From NCBI GenBank assembly GCA_973895155.1, contig OZ316897.1, positions 9,858,001-9,922,000 on the forward strand: a stretch of DNA of 64,000 nucleotides, given 5' to 3'. This document shows, piece by piece, positions 25,579 through 36,100 of the stretch. Every line of letters begins with the position of its first letter. Within the stretch, counting starts at the first letter, position 1. Origin of the DNA: Marsupella aquatica (lineage: Eukaryota > Marchantiophyta). The notes beneath the pieces are model-generated. The model was given only the letters and a program-made list of their open reading frames with translations. It did no database searches and was not told the DNA's origin. The position numbers were made by a program, and so were the translations under genes.

Positions 25579-28500
25579 ATGGCTATGGAGGGGAACAATG
25601 GAGGGGCAGGAGGTGGAGCCGGGGGAGCCGGAGCAGCCGGGAGAGCCGGAGGATCTGCAGGAGATGGAGCCGGGCCATCTCAAAACTTTGGGGACATTAT
25701 GACAGCCATTTTTCAAACGCCAATAGGGCTCTCAATAGAAGTTGCGCAGCAGGTTGCTGCATTGACACAGGGATTGATTGACTCTTCAAAGGGCACAATT
25801 ATTTCAGAAGCTGAGAAAGCATTCGAGGAAAGGCAGCAGAGGGAGAAAGAAAAGAAGAGGAAGCAAAGGGATGAGAAGCGGAGCATCCCTGCGGAGGCCC
25901 TCTCACAAAGACAGAGAGAGAAAGCCTTGTGTAAAGAAGCACGGGCTGCAGAGAGGAAGAGAGCAGAGGAGGAGAAACAGCAAGCAGAGGAGCGAAGCAA
26001 GCGGCCAAAGCTATTTTTGAATAGTGGAGGAGCTCCCAGGGCCAGGAGCTATAATCTCTTCAGGAGTCAGCTTGGGCAGGTACTTAGATCCCATTTTGGG
26101 GTGTTAGACTACTGGGGGAAGCAAAATGAACAGGAGAAATTTAGAGTTCGTGAGCAGGTGAAGGAGAGGTTTTCCAATGGATCATTCCTTGATGACAGGT
26201 TCTTGAATCGAAAAATCAGCCTCTCACTTGCAGACAAAAGGAACCATGTCAGGGAGAAGCTAAGGAAATACCTTGGTGAATGCAAGGAAAATGAGGAGGT
26301 GATCAGGCAGAGGGGGTGCCCAGTTGATCTACCACCAGATGTATGGGCAGCTTGGATCGAGACCGAGCTACAAGTTCAAGCTTGGCAGGCAAGACGGTAC
26401 TGGCAGGCCAAATTAGAAGAGCTTGCCATCAAGGCCCAACCAGGGGAGACTGTTGACACCCGCCATGCTCAGAGCAACCTGCAGCATTGGGAAGCAAGAT
26501 CAGTTCAGCTTGGAGACCCTCCCTCACAAATCCTGAAAGCATTGCTTCGAGTTGACAATAGGCCAGTAATCACTCACCGGATGGGGCAGGGTGGGTCAAA
26601 GCGTCTCAAGGCAGAGTTTGTAAGTACTCCCCCTCCTCTCTCCAAGCTCCTCACCTCAATTTGCCTGATCACCTGAGGCTTGTGTATGCCTAAAGAGCCC
26701 CGACCCAAAGCTAGTCCCTTCTTATTGTCGAGGCGAGACCTGCAAGTCAGGCCCGCTCTCGACACTGTATTTTTTCTTTCCTGGGCCGTCTTTCCGATAC
26801 TGGTCCGATTCTGTCGGTATCGGACCCATAATCGGAAGTGTTATCACAACTTTTTTTGAAATTGGGGTCCGATTATGATCCGATAGTATCAGTATCGGAT
26901 AACCATTCGGACAGTCTGTCCGATATTTTAGCACGAGGGGTCCGATACTTGGGTAATCGGATAATTTGAATTTTTATCGGTAATCCTTGGTAGATTTCTT
27001 AGTAGGATCCAAAGGCCATTGTACATGTATTTGGGGGTGTGAGGATGTGGGACTACTTGGGGTGTGATAGGGAGGGACTAATGGGGGACAAGTTGATGTT
27101 GGGGCCATTTTGTGTGGGGTGTAGGAGCGTGAGCATGGGCGGCCAATCTTACCAGACGAGAGGGAGTTGGCTAAGAAGCACGGACCGCGAGCTCTCAAAA
27201 TTCACATGGAGGAGGAGTTGGGTTCGGTATGGACAATCCTCTGAATGCAATGTCTTAATTGGTTGATGAAAATTTTGTGGTAAGATGGAGCAGACACTAA
27301 TTGGATTGCTATTTGGATATATGTAGGGCTCAGAGGAGGGGTCGGAGGGTGAGGACTCGGAGGAGGGCTCAGGGGCAGACGATTCAGATGTAGAGTCGTT
27401 GGGCCCAGAGGAGGCAATTGTGGCCGCACCCACATCTCGCCGGTCTGGAGTAGTTAGGGACGGTGTTAGTGGTCCTCGCCACTCGACTCGACAGGGTGAG
27501 GATCATGGTGTTCCAGCATCACAAAGTAGGGCCAATAGAGGTGGTGCTAGTCGGGCCCCTAGCGCACACCAGTCGAGAGCCATAGGGGTTGGTTCTAGTG
27601 GCCGACGTCAATCAGGGGTTGGTGGTAGAGTTGACACTCAGGGCCCGCAACATGTTGCACGACATGCTGTTGGTGGGTCTCGCCGATTAGAGCCCCACGG
27701 GGAAGGGTGTTCTAGAGGCTCTCAGCAGTTAGGCGTAGTTGGGAGTGGCTCTGGAGGCTCTGGCCACTCTGGCGGCACTAGGGGTGGCCAGGTTGGAGGG
27801 AGTGCAGCCGGCGGTGGAGGGTCTCGGCACTCTGGTCGCACTGGGGGCGGCCAGTCTAGAGGGAGTGCAGGCGGTGGTGGTGGAGTCTCTCACCACGGAG
27901 GCAACACTGGGAGTGGTCGACATGCCCTTGGCCAGTCTGGAGGGAGTGCAGGCGGTGGTGGTGGTGTCTCTCACCACGGAGGCAGCACTGGGAGTGGTCG
28001 ACATGCCCTTGGCCAGTCTGGAGGGAGTGCAGGCGGTGTTGGTGGTGTCTCACCATGGAGGCAGCACTAGGGGTGGTCGACATGCCCCTGGCCAGTCTGG
28101 AGGGAGTGCAGGTAGTGGTGGTGGTGTCTCTCAGCATGCAGGCAGCACTGGGGGTGGTCGACATGCCCCTGGCCAGTCTGGAGGGAGTGCAGGTAGTGGT
28201 GGCGGTGTCTCTCAGCATGCAGGCAGCATTGGGGGTGGTGGACGTGCCTCTGGCACGTCTGGAGGGAGTGGAGGCGGTGGTGGTGGGGTCTCTCACCACT
28301 CAGGTCCTCCAGCGGCTAGTCATGGTGCCCCTAGCCAGTCAGGAGAGAGTGGTGGTGGTGGTGGTGAGTCACGACGTTCTACTGCTGATGGGACCAGTGG
28401 GGGGGGTCCCGCAGCTTCCTTTCATACTTGCCGAGGTAGCGAAGAGGGTGTGCCCTCTCATGGCTCAGGGGCTTCCCATGGTGGTGGTGGGGTTGGTCCA

Positions 28501-28641
28501 CTTCCTCATGTTGCCTCTACACTTGGGACAGACGACCTGGACCAAGCCAATATGGACCAAACCACATTCACCGAGGCTTCTCCACCCCCACCTCCACGGA
28601 CTCGTTCCAAAAAGAGGAAGGGACGACATGCTCCATTTTGA
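25579..28641 (+). CDS. TNPA-like second CACTA protein with glycine-rich repeat tail, one frame break
   Basis: This is the accessory DNA-binding-type protein of the element, similar in layout to plant transposases of the Ptta/En/Spm family. Inferred exons are 25579-26619, 27125-27226 and 27327-28641. Exon 1 has a Gly/Ala-rich start, a Lys/Arg/Glu coiled-coil-like stretch and then the family-like region (YWGKQNEQEKFRVREQVKER, RNHVREKLRKYLGE, LPPDVWAAWIETE). Exon 2 reads EREHGRPILPDERELAKKHG. Exon 3 is acidic (EEGSEGEDSEEG), then Gly/Ser/His-rich with 27-residue repeats, ending KKRKGRHAPF. One repeat unit (28,009-28,087) is 79 rather than 81 bases, which shifts the frame; the next frame then continues the same repeat sequence to the stop at 28,641. 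A binding role at the TCCGAT words is inferred. Confidence 0.75.
26793..26980. promoter_or_regulatory. Intronic cluster of CACTA subterminal-type words
   Basis: Within the first intron of the TNPA-like gene there are about ten TCCGAT/ATCGGA words in 190 bases, matching the terminal clusters. It could be a second binding region, an internal promoter, or the remnant of a nested element end; no CACTA terminus was seen next to it. Confidence 0.6.
27770..28310 (+). repeat. 81-bp coding minisatellite in the TNPA-like gene
   Basis: Units starting GCCCTTGGCCAGTCTGGAGG or a close variant occur at 27,928, 28,009, 28,088 and 28,169, with more diverged units before and after. Each full unit codes for 27 residues (QSGGSAGGGGGVSHHGGSTG type). 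The unit at 28,009 lacks two bases. Confidence 0.9.
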
Positions 28642-28894
28642 GCTGGTAGCAAGTCAGATAGTTGACCAGCATATGCAGAGTAGAGGCCTAGTGTGTTAGG
28701 GCACAAAGTGTAGACCATATGGGGCATGCTGCTATTTCTTATTTGATCCGAGTGGATCACACTTGTACATATTGGGGTCTATATGTATATATTCATTTTA
28801 GGGGCTTGAGTACCCTTTTTGGCCATGCATGGGTTCGAATTAGATCTATGTTGCATGGTTTTTTCAATAAGCTCCAAAATGCCTCCAAAACACC

Positions 28895-28940
28895 CCTACA
28901 CCTAACCCTCACCCTCACCCTCACCCTCACCCTAACCCAC
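28895..28940. repeat. Telomere-like CCCTCA/CCCTAA microsatellite in the CACTA right arm
   Basis: The sequence reads CCTAACCCTCACCCTCACCC and continues with further CCCTCA units to end CCCTAACCC. It resembles degenerate plant telomere repeat (CCCTAAA) but has a 6-base period. It lies just inside the right subterminal cluster. Confidence 0.7.
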
Positions 28941-28986
28941 TAAATATGCTAATAAGCATGGCATCCCCGCTTCCCAAAGCACTCTT

Positions 28987-29410
28987 TCCGATGCCATTCC
29001 GATACTTAAATCATCCCACTCCATCCAACCAAAACCATGACCTTCCGATGCACTTTGTATTGGACTTCCCCATTCCAGAACTTTCGGATCTTTCGAATCT
29101 AACCGCATTGGAACTTGCAAAACTACTAATATCGGATATTTTGATGTCTTAACAAACGGACAATAATCGGACACGAATTAAACAGAACAGGCGACAAAGT
29201 AGTGGTCCGACACTTCCGGCATCGGATAGTAAAATATCCGATATTTAAAATTATGGATAGTCCGATGAAGGTAATATCGGTATTTCCGATACTTGTCCGA
29301 TGGTCTATATCCGATGTGCAGAAAATGGCATGTTCCGATGTTGTGGTAATCGGAAGTTTCAAAAATCTGGTTGCAAGTTGCCGAAGGGTTCCGATACTTT
29401 CATTGTCGGA
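28987..29410. promoter_or_regulatory. CACTA right subterminal repeat cluster (TCCGAT/ATCGGA)
   Basis: Many TCCGAT and ATCGGA words in both orientations fill about 420 bases up to the right terminal repeat. The vocabulary is the same as in the left cluster. Confidence 0.75.
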
Positions 29411-29420
29411 AAAGGGCAAT

Positions 29421-29434
29421 AAAATGTACTAGTG
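29421..29434 (-). repeat. CACTA right terminal inverted repeat
   Basis: AAAATGTACTAGTG is the exact reverse complement of the left end and is followed by the TTT target duplication at 29,435-29,437. Confidence 0.95.
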
Positions 29435-29437
29435 TTT

Positions 29438-31920
29438 CATGCTTAGGAGACTCAAATCTGTTTAGAAGAGGGTCACAAACTCCACATTGCAGTTTTGAAT
29501 AGGTCTATGCACTCGTCTACACGGCTGGTAATGCACCCATGGTCCAATCAGGGCTTCATCTACTTACAGTGGATTTGAAGTGGTATACACTTCTTGAACT
29601 AAATGAACCTTCTAGACAACCTAAGTTTATGGATGTTTAATATTGATCGGATGGTTCTAAAGATCTACCATAGACTTCTAGAGTTTGCAGAAGTTTTGGA
29701 GCCATGCATAGCAGGTTAGGACATGTTTGTTGAGGGGACACATCATGTTGAGTAGTGCAGCGACAACATACACGAGAGACAATCAACAAGCGCATACACC
29801 AACACACAAGATGTGTAATTCACCTTTGTCAAGACTACGTCCATAGAATGCTAGAGCTTTACTAAGCTTTAGTCACCATAGCCACACCAAGCCTCCAAGT
29901 ACAAGCTCTCCAAGAATGCTCCACCTGACACCTAGCTAGCTTACTCACCCAACAACGAGCATGAGTCTCCAAGAAGAGCACTTACTTGCTCCCCTATATG
30001 CCCCACTATATGCTAGGAACTAGAGTTGTGGCTAACCTCCATTAGGACCCTAACAAGGACCCTAATGGTGATTAACCTAAATATAGTTAACCAGAGCCTA
30101 GATCTAAGCCTAACTGTATAGACTCCCTTTTGGCTCTATTGTGTAAGTCACACATTATGACATTACTAAAGTGTCATTTAGTGTGATTAAACAAACCAAG
30201 TATCCCAAGTTTTTTTTACATTAGACTGCAAAAGCCTACTGACCCCAATTTTGACATTTCATCTGGGCTTCACAACTAACCCACCAGTCTATGTAAGCTT
30301 CTTTTTCCTCACTCTAGCAAGAATGATTTGGCCAAGTGGAGAGGAAATGGTGGGTTTTGGCTTCAACAATCTTCAATAGTGAGCATGATTTGGCCAACTT
30401 TAGAAGAAAATATATAATGACGTGGCATGGTTGCTTATAAACATCCACTCGCATTATAGTAGCTATAGTTTGGGTGCCTATACTGTAATGTGTTGGGGTG
30501 AGGGAAGATGGCAAAATTTTCATTTAAGACAAAAGAAAATAAATTAATAGAACACCAGTGAATTGAGCTCTTACAAGCTTGGTTAATTACAACCATCTTC
30601 TTGCACTTATCAAACATTGCAATTGATCAATGAGTGCAACAAATGAACCACAAAGATCTGCAAACTCGGTAAGTGCAACCCAAGGAGGACTTTGCAATTA
30701 TCAAAATCCTGATAAGTGCGATCCTTTACCACTGAATTGCAACCTCAATAAGTGCAAGACATACAATGCGATTCAAATGGTTGCATTAACCCATAACTGC
30801 AATTTCTAAGCTATATATCAATGCATAAGCCACAAGTTGAAAGAAAGTCTGAAAGCTAACAATTCCTTTCAGTTTTTAATTAGAGAAGCAATGCTTTACC
30901 CTTGCCCAGAGTAGTGCACTATTTAATCCAAGATGGTTGAGTGCAAATTATTACTCTAGGTAAACATGCCCATTCCAACTCTTATCAGTGAAAGCAAATA
31001 CTCCATGATTGGCAGATATCAATAATTGCGTGCGTACACTGATAGACAGTTTGCGCTTGCACATTTGTCACCTGGTGAATGCAACTTGCATTTATGAAAA
31101 CTGCAAGAAATGGTGCAAGGACACGGAAAAATGACAGAAGATTTTCGGCAAACGGGTTTGGTTGCACTTAATGCCCTTCATGATTTTTCTCCTTGGAATG
31201 TTTGGTGCTTTATAGAGAAGAATGCACAGTACACATTTGGATTAGGGCAATATGAAACTGGCTTGAAGTATATAAACTCTCTGATATGAGGGCATTGTGG
31301 GCAATAATAGTTACTACACAATCTACCATGGATAAGTGCAGCATGTATAACTGCATTCCATGGGCTGCAGGGTGGTCGTGCAGTCCCCCAATAATACAAT
31401 ACATTCCTTGTAAATGCACCAAAAAAATGCACCATCTGTAAGTACGTGCAGGTAACACGTCACTAAACAACAAATACATAAGCACAGTTCCACTCTATAA
31501 GAGTCACATGCATTAATCAATACTACAACACATGTGTTAGAAGCATTTATTGATAAGTGCAATGGACAACTATACATGGTAATTCAGTGCACTTATCCAG
31601 TTAAATCGTGCACTAAGAGGATTCTGGGTATGAGGAGTCCCATGCATATGACCTGACAAGACATTTGCAGAAATGCATAAGCAATTTCACATGCACTATT
31701 TGGAGAGTGTAACAAGCATGTATAAGGAAGTGCATAAATGATGTCCATGCACTCATGATATAGTGCATAACGAGAATAAGTGCAGCTTTACGGTTGTCGT
31801 CCTGGGATCCTACACTTAGACACGGTAGACTTTTTATACCTGAACCTTTGATACCAGGGCATTTTGCAATTATCCACGGTGCATTTATGCACGGTGGACT
31901 GTGTAGCGGAGTTCAAACTC
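29438..31920. other. Gene-free AT-rich region with recurrent ATAAGTGCA-like words
   Basis: No gene is recognised. From about 30.6 to 31.9 kb the words AAGTGCA/TGCACTT, often as ATAAGTGCA or CACTTATC, recur many times on both strands without a fixed period. The part 29.7-30.2 kb is free of long frames and shows nothing recognisable. Confidence 0.5.
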
Positions 31921-33136
31921 TAGCACACGTCTACTGCGACCTCAAACTCTTTGCGTACAGTAGCGAACTATAGTTACTACTGCAGTCGTCTGCCGAAATC
32001 GAAGGTTTCCCTCGCTCTCGCGGTGAAACTCTCATTCTGCATCTCTCTCGTGCTCGTCGAGTGTCATTCTCGAAGCTTTCTGTCGTCGGGCTGTCTACAG
32101 GAATTGTGGTTCCATGATTGTTTATTAGTTTCATCATTTGCGTGCGGGTCCTCATTCTCATTCTCATCCTGGAGCTCCGTTTTCTGTGTTCTGTTTCTAT
32201 GTCTTTCTCGCTCGTTGTTGACATGTGCTGTGTCTCCTCTCGTCCCGTCTCGCCCCTCGCATGAAAATAAATCGGAGTGAATTCGCTCATTCGTCTCCGA
32301 GGAGCGGAGGTCTTTGATTTGTTCTGGCTTTGAGGCAGGCAGGGAGGGAGGCAGGCTCTGTCCGGCTTCTCTCTTTTTTGGGCTGAGAATGTCTGCTGAC
32401 CTCCTCTGCAGGCTGTCTGCCAATTGCCTGCATCCGGTGGCTTGGGTTTCCGGTCCATGATTATTTTCGAGTCGTAGGGCTGCTCTGTTGTGTGGCGTGC
32501 CGTTGCTGATTTTGGAGTTGGAGCTTCAGCCGCGTTGTTCCATGTTTGTGTTAGAAGGTTTAGCGCGACGCTCCTAGTTCTCCGCCTTTCCTGGGGTTTG
32601 GGTTTCTATCCTCGGGGATTTTGATTGCGAAGCTACTCGTCCGAGTGGAAGTTTCGACTTCTTCTTTCGTCTTCCTTGCTGTTGTCGATTGGCCGACAAG
32701 GTTCGCGAGGATTGGCTGGAAAATGAAGATCTGTTTGCTTCGCTCCTTTTTGTTACACTATGAGGAGGAGGAAGGGGGGAAGAGAAAGAATTTTCTCATC
32801 TGGCCTCGCTATTGCTGAATTATGTCTGTGGCAGATAAATTCTTTAAAGTAGGTCCGGTTTCTGTCGTGTCAGGGGCATGAGGCCACATGCTGTAAAGAG
32901 TTTGTTCGAGAGCTGTGATTACAAAAGTGGAGGATGAGGGGAATGCTCTGTGTGCGCAACAGCAACACAAATTGCAAGACAAATAACAGGAAGGGGGTGA
33001 TCGTGCGGTGGACCTTCATATCGAGACGATGTCAGTTTATGGTAGAGCCGGTGCAATTATCCTGAACAGAGGACGCCGTTCTTCGTTTTCGTTTATATAG
33101 AAGCGGTGAGCGTTCTGGATACAGTGGAGGGGCAAA
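31921..33136 (+). promoter_or_regulatory. Inferred promoter and 5' leader of the SPT20-like gene
   Basis: From about 31,930 the plus strand becomes pyrimidine-rich (CTCTCTCGTG, TCGCTCGTTG) and less AT-rich, as in many plant leaders, and stays so to the ATG at 33,137. Several GT/AG sites would allow a leader intron, but none can be chosen. The 175-codon minus-strand open frame here is a low-complexity complement of this leader. Confidence 0.4.
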
Positions 33137-36100
33137 ATGGTGACGTTCAAGATTTCCAAGGTTGGCACTAGATACACACCGAAGCCATCTCCTCACAGGA
33201 TACAAGCTCGAAATCCACTACCTTTCAGTACCACAGAGACTGGCTCCTACAAGAGCAGTCCACTGAGCAATGGGTCCCAAAATGGAGATGGCTCTGCCAC
33301 AGCTGGTGGAGGAGGGAGGAACGGGACTGACTATAATTCCGTGGGGAAGGGCTCAGACCCTATCTCCTTACCGGCTAAACGTGCAGGCTCCTCTATTTGG
33401 GAAGGTGGTTCGAAGAAGAAGCGAGCAGAGGTAGGATCCCCGTCGTCTTCAACTTGCTTTCTATTCTTGTTACCCTTGGCCGGGCCAGCACTATCATATG
33501 ATGTAAAGGATGTCAAAAGCTCTTCATCCTGTGATCAACATTTTCTTACCCTCTTACTCCTTGGGCTTTCGCTGTACATCAAAGGCTCCGGAGAACGCAT
33601 CTTTCCTCCTACTTTTAGGCTTCCTAGGACTATCCGTGCCTTTGTCTGACGGTCTAGTGATTTAGAGCCTAGTACACGTAATGAAATCAGCCAATTGGTC
33701 TCTCTATCAAATTGTTTTGTGGACCTCCTGAGGTGGCCGCTCAAAAAACACTTGTCTGGAGGAAGCTGTTATGCATTTGCATTCATCGGGCCCGATTAGA
33801 GTGTAGATAGATATGCGTCGCAGTCTGCATAGTAAGGATCGTGTTCTTTCATAAGCTTTTTGGTGTGGGCTTTTTTCTTGGTTGACAGCTCTACCTGCAC
33901 AAAGAGCTATTCAATTGCGCTGATTTGTCAGCGACGTTGGAATTTTCTTAGGTCTTGTTGCGGGGATGCCCTCATGCATTGCCATAGGAGGCACGTTTAC
34001 GCCATACAGTTTCCTCAAATGTGCGTCCATCGCTAGTTAACTTGATTATTGTGACTTGTGATGAGCAGAGGTGCGAGAAGAGATTCAACGGAGATTCTGT
34101 GGGGCACATCCGATCTGCCGCTAATCTACAAGGTAATGGGTTTCTATGTGCGCAACATCACCCCACCTTTTGGTCTCCTTGTCGAGACGCCAACGTACCT
34201 GTCAAATATGAAGGTGTCTTGTGTTTTGTCTTGTGGTTGCTTTGTGTGAAGAAGTTTTTTGTTGAAATATTCTCATTCGCTACTCGGTTCCCTTTATACT
34301 TTGCACAGATGGGGAAGCCTCCTTTGCGGTGAATTTGTTCTTGGATGGTTTTTCGATTGATAAGGCTACTGAGGTATATTTTTGGACCCACATGTCAGTA
34401 AATTGTGATCGTTTGGTACCGGATTTGAGCTTCCCTCGTTTCAAACTGCAGGAAAGAGATCGTTCTCAAAGATAGCCAGTATTATCTGTATCGGAGGGTC
34501 CTTTTGAGGATAAACAGGTGGTCTGGCACACATATTCATCGTGGTAGTTGATGTAGTTGTTTTGCTATGACTTGTCCATACAGAAAGGAAAATCAATCCC
34601 ACGTGGATATGAGGTGATGGAGACGCTTTATCCATATGATCGGACAAGTGAAAGATTTCTAAGGGTACGAGGAGTTCACTTTCCCTCCTATGATTGTGAT
34701 CGATGGTTTTGGAGGTCCGGGATCCTTGTTGGGGTCAGATAATTTTGAAAGTAAATGCATCTAAAAGAATTTAGTACGGTGGTCTAGTTTACTTGTGGGC
34801 CATATGTCATGCCCTGTCCGCTCTACAGTGTTTGCTTTGTGAACCGTATCTCTGTCAATGACTAGCCTGAATGGAAAGTAGCGCTGACCAACGTCCTGAT
34901 CAGTTTGTTTAGTCAAAACTTCTCTTCTTGCTCTCTTCTTACTAAGTCCTTATTACTGCGACAGGCCATTGATGGTGGTTGGTTGCCCGGTGATCTGCTG
35001 GAGGACATTCCATGCACGTATGTTGATGGGTGTGTTGTATGTGAGGTATGAACTACAGTTGAGTAATTTAATTTGGTTGCTCAAATACTCTTACTAATGG
35101 TGAGGTAGTCTCACCTCTATGGGTAGCTGTGTTCTGTTTAATACCTGCAAAAAACTTGCCAAATATTTGTGAGCTTGGACTAAACGACAGTTCTTTTTGA
35201 TTTTATCCTTCAGCTCCGTGATTATCGTGACAGCATTCCGTCGGACTCGTCGGATCCTGTTTCCTCCCCTCGGAAAGGAATGTGTACAGAGTGGATTCCC
35301 ACTGTCCGGAAGGTCTTACTTCAGCCATCGACCGAAACAATCGTTAAGGATGTGGCTTCTATGGCTGAAGAAACATGGACGTATAAAGATCGTCTGGTAT
35401 GTCCCCGGAATATGCAGAGTGAGAGAATGAATTCGTCCGACCAAAGCCATTGTCGTGGCATGTCGTCAAACCCTGTGGGCTTTTGAAGAAGCAAGCTTAT
35501 TCTCTGTTTCTCGTTGGTTCAATGTGTCCCCATTTGTGTAGATACCGTTTTTTTCTCGTACAAGGCCTTTCAAATGTATGCTTGTACATCCTGATAGTAT
35601 TTCTATTTCAATCAAAGCTGTTCCGGTCAGTTTTTTGATTCGGTGTGTAGGAACGGTGGCTTTCTTTCGTTGTAACACCGGCTTTGCAACATTTCAGGAG
35701 GTTGAAGCGAAGATATTAATGGCGGTACAGCCACCTCTTTGTCTTGATCCAACACCTGAAGTTGCGAAAAAGGCTTACGTCGCCAATTACAACAAGGTTT
35801 GCCATTCTTGTGATTTGGATCTTCAGGATTTATGAATTTGATGTCTTTGATGAACATTAACTCAATCTAGTATTGAAATGTCTCGTGAGGAATGTGCTAT
35901 GTGTATAGCCTATTTCTTGGAATTGATTTACACCCTCTGGCTCTGTCTTTGTGGTGCTACAGTTCAAGTTCAACATTGGCAGTCGTTCGTTGCGCCGTTA
36001 CAGAATGCCAAAGGAAGCGCTCTCTGACCGCCGCCAGCGTCTGGCGGCTGCTACAAAAGTCTTGCTGAAGAATGGAAAGCCTGTAAAATTACAAAAACTG

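Larger units (their letters stand above)
19431..29434. mobile_element. Complete CACTA (En/Spm) DNA transposon carrying a SET-domain exon
   Basis: The left end starts CACTAGTACATTTT and the right end is its exact reverse complement, AAAATGTACTAGTG. The element is 10,004 bp and is flanked by TTT at 19,428-19,430 and 29,435-29,437, the 3-bp target duplication typical of CACTA elements. Inside are two divergent gene blocks: a minus-strand TNP2-type transposase preceded by a SET-domain exon (24,612-19,906), and a plus-strand TNPA-like gene (25,579-28,641). Subterminal regions are packed with TCCGAT/ATCGGA words. Both genes have one small frame break, so this copy's activity is doubtful. Confidence 0.95.

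Noticed and set aside
27739-28070. Alternative-frame open reading through the minisatellite in the TNPA-like gene
   Set aside because: Its early part is the wrong frame of the 81-bp repeat; only the part after about 28,046 belongs to the real protein.
31931-32458. A 175-codon minus-strand open frame upstream of the SPT20-like gene
   Set aside because: It is low-complexity (runs of Arg/Met, Glu/Arg) and is the complement of a pyrimidine-rich leader; no motif and no splice logic.
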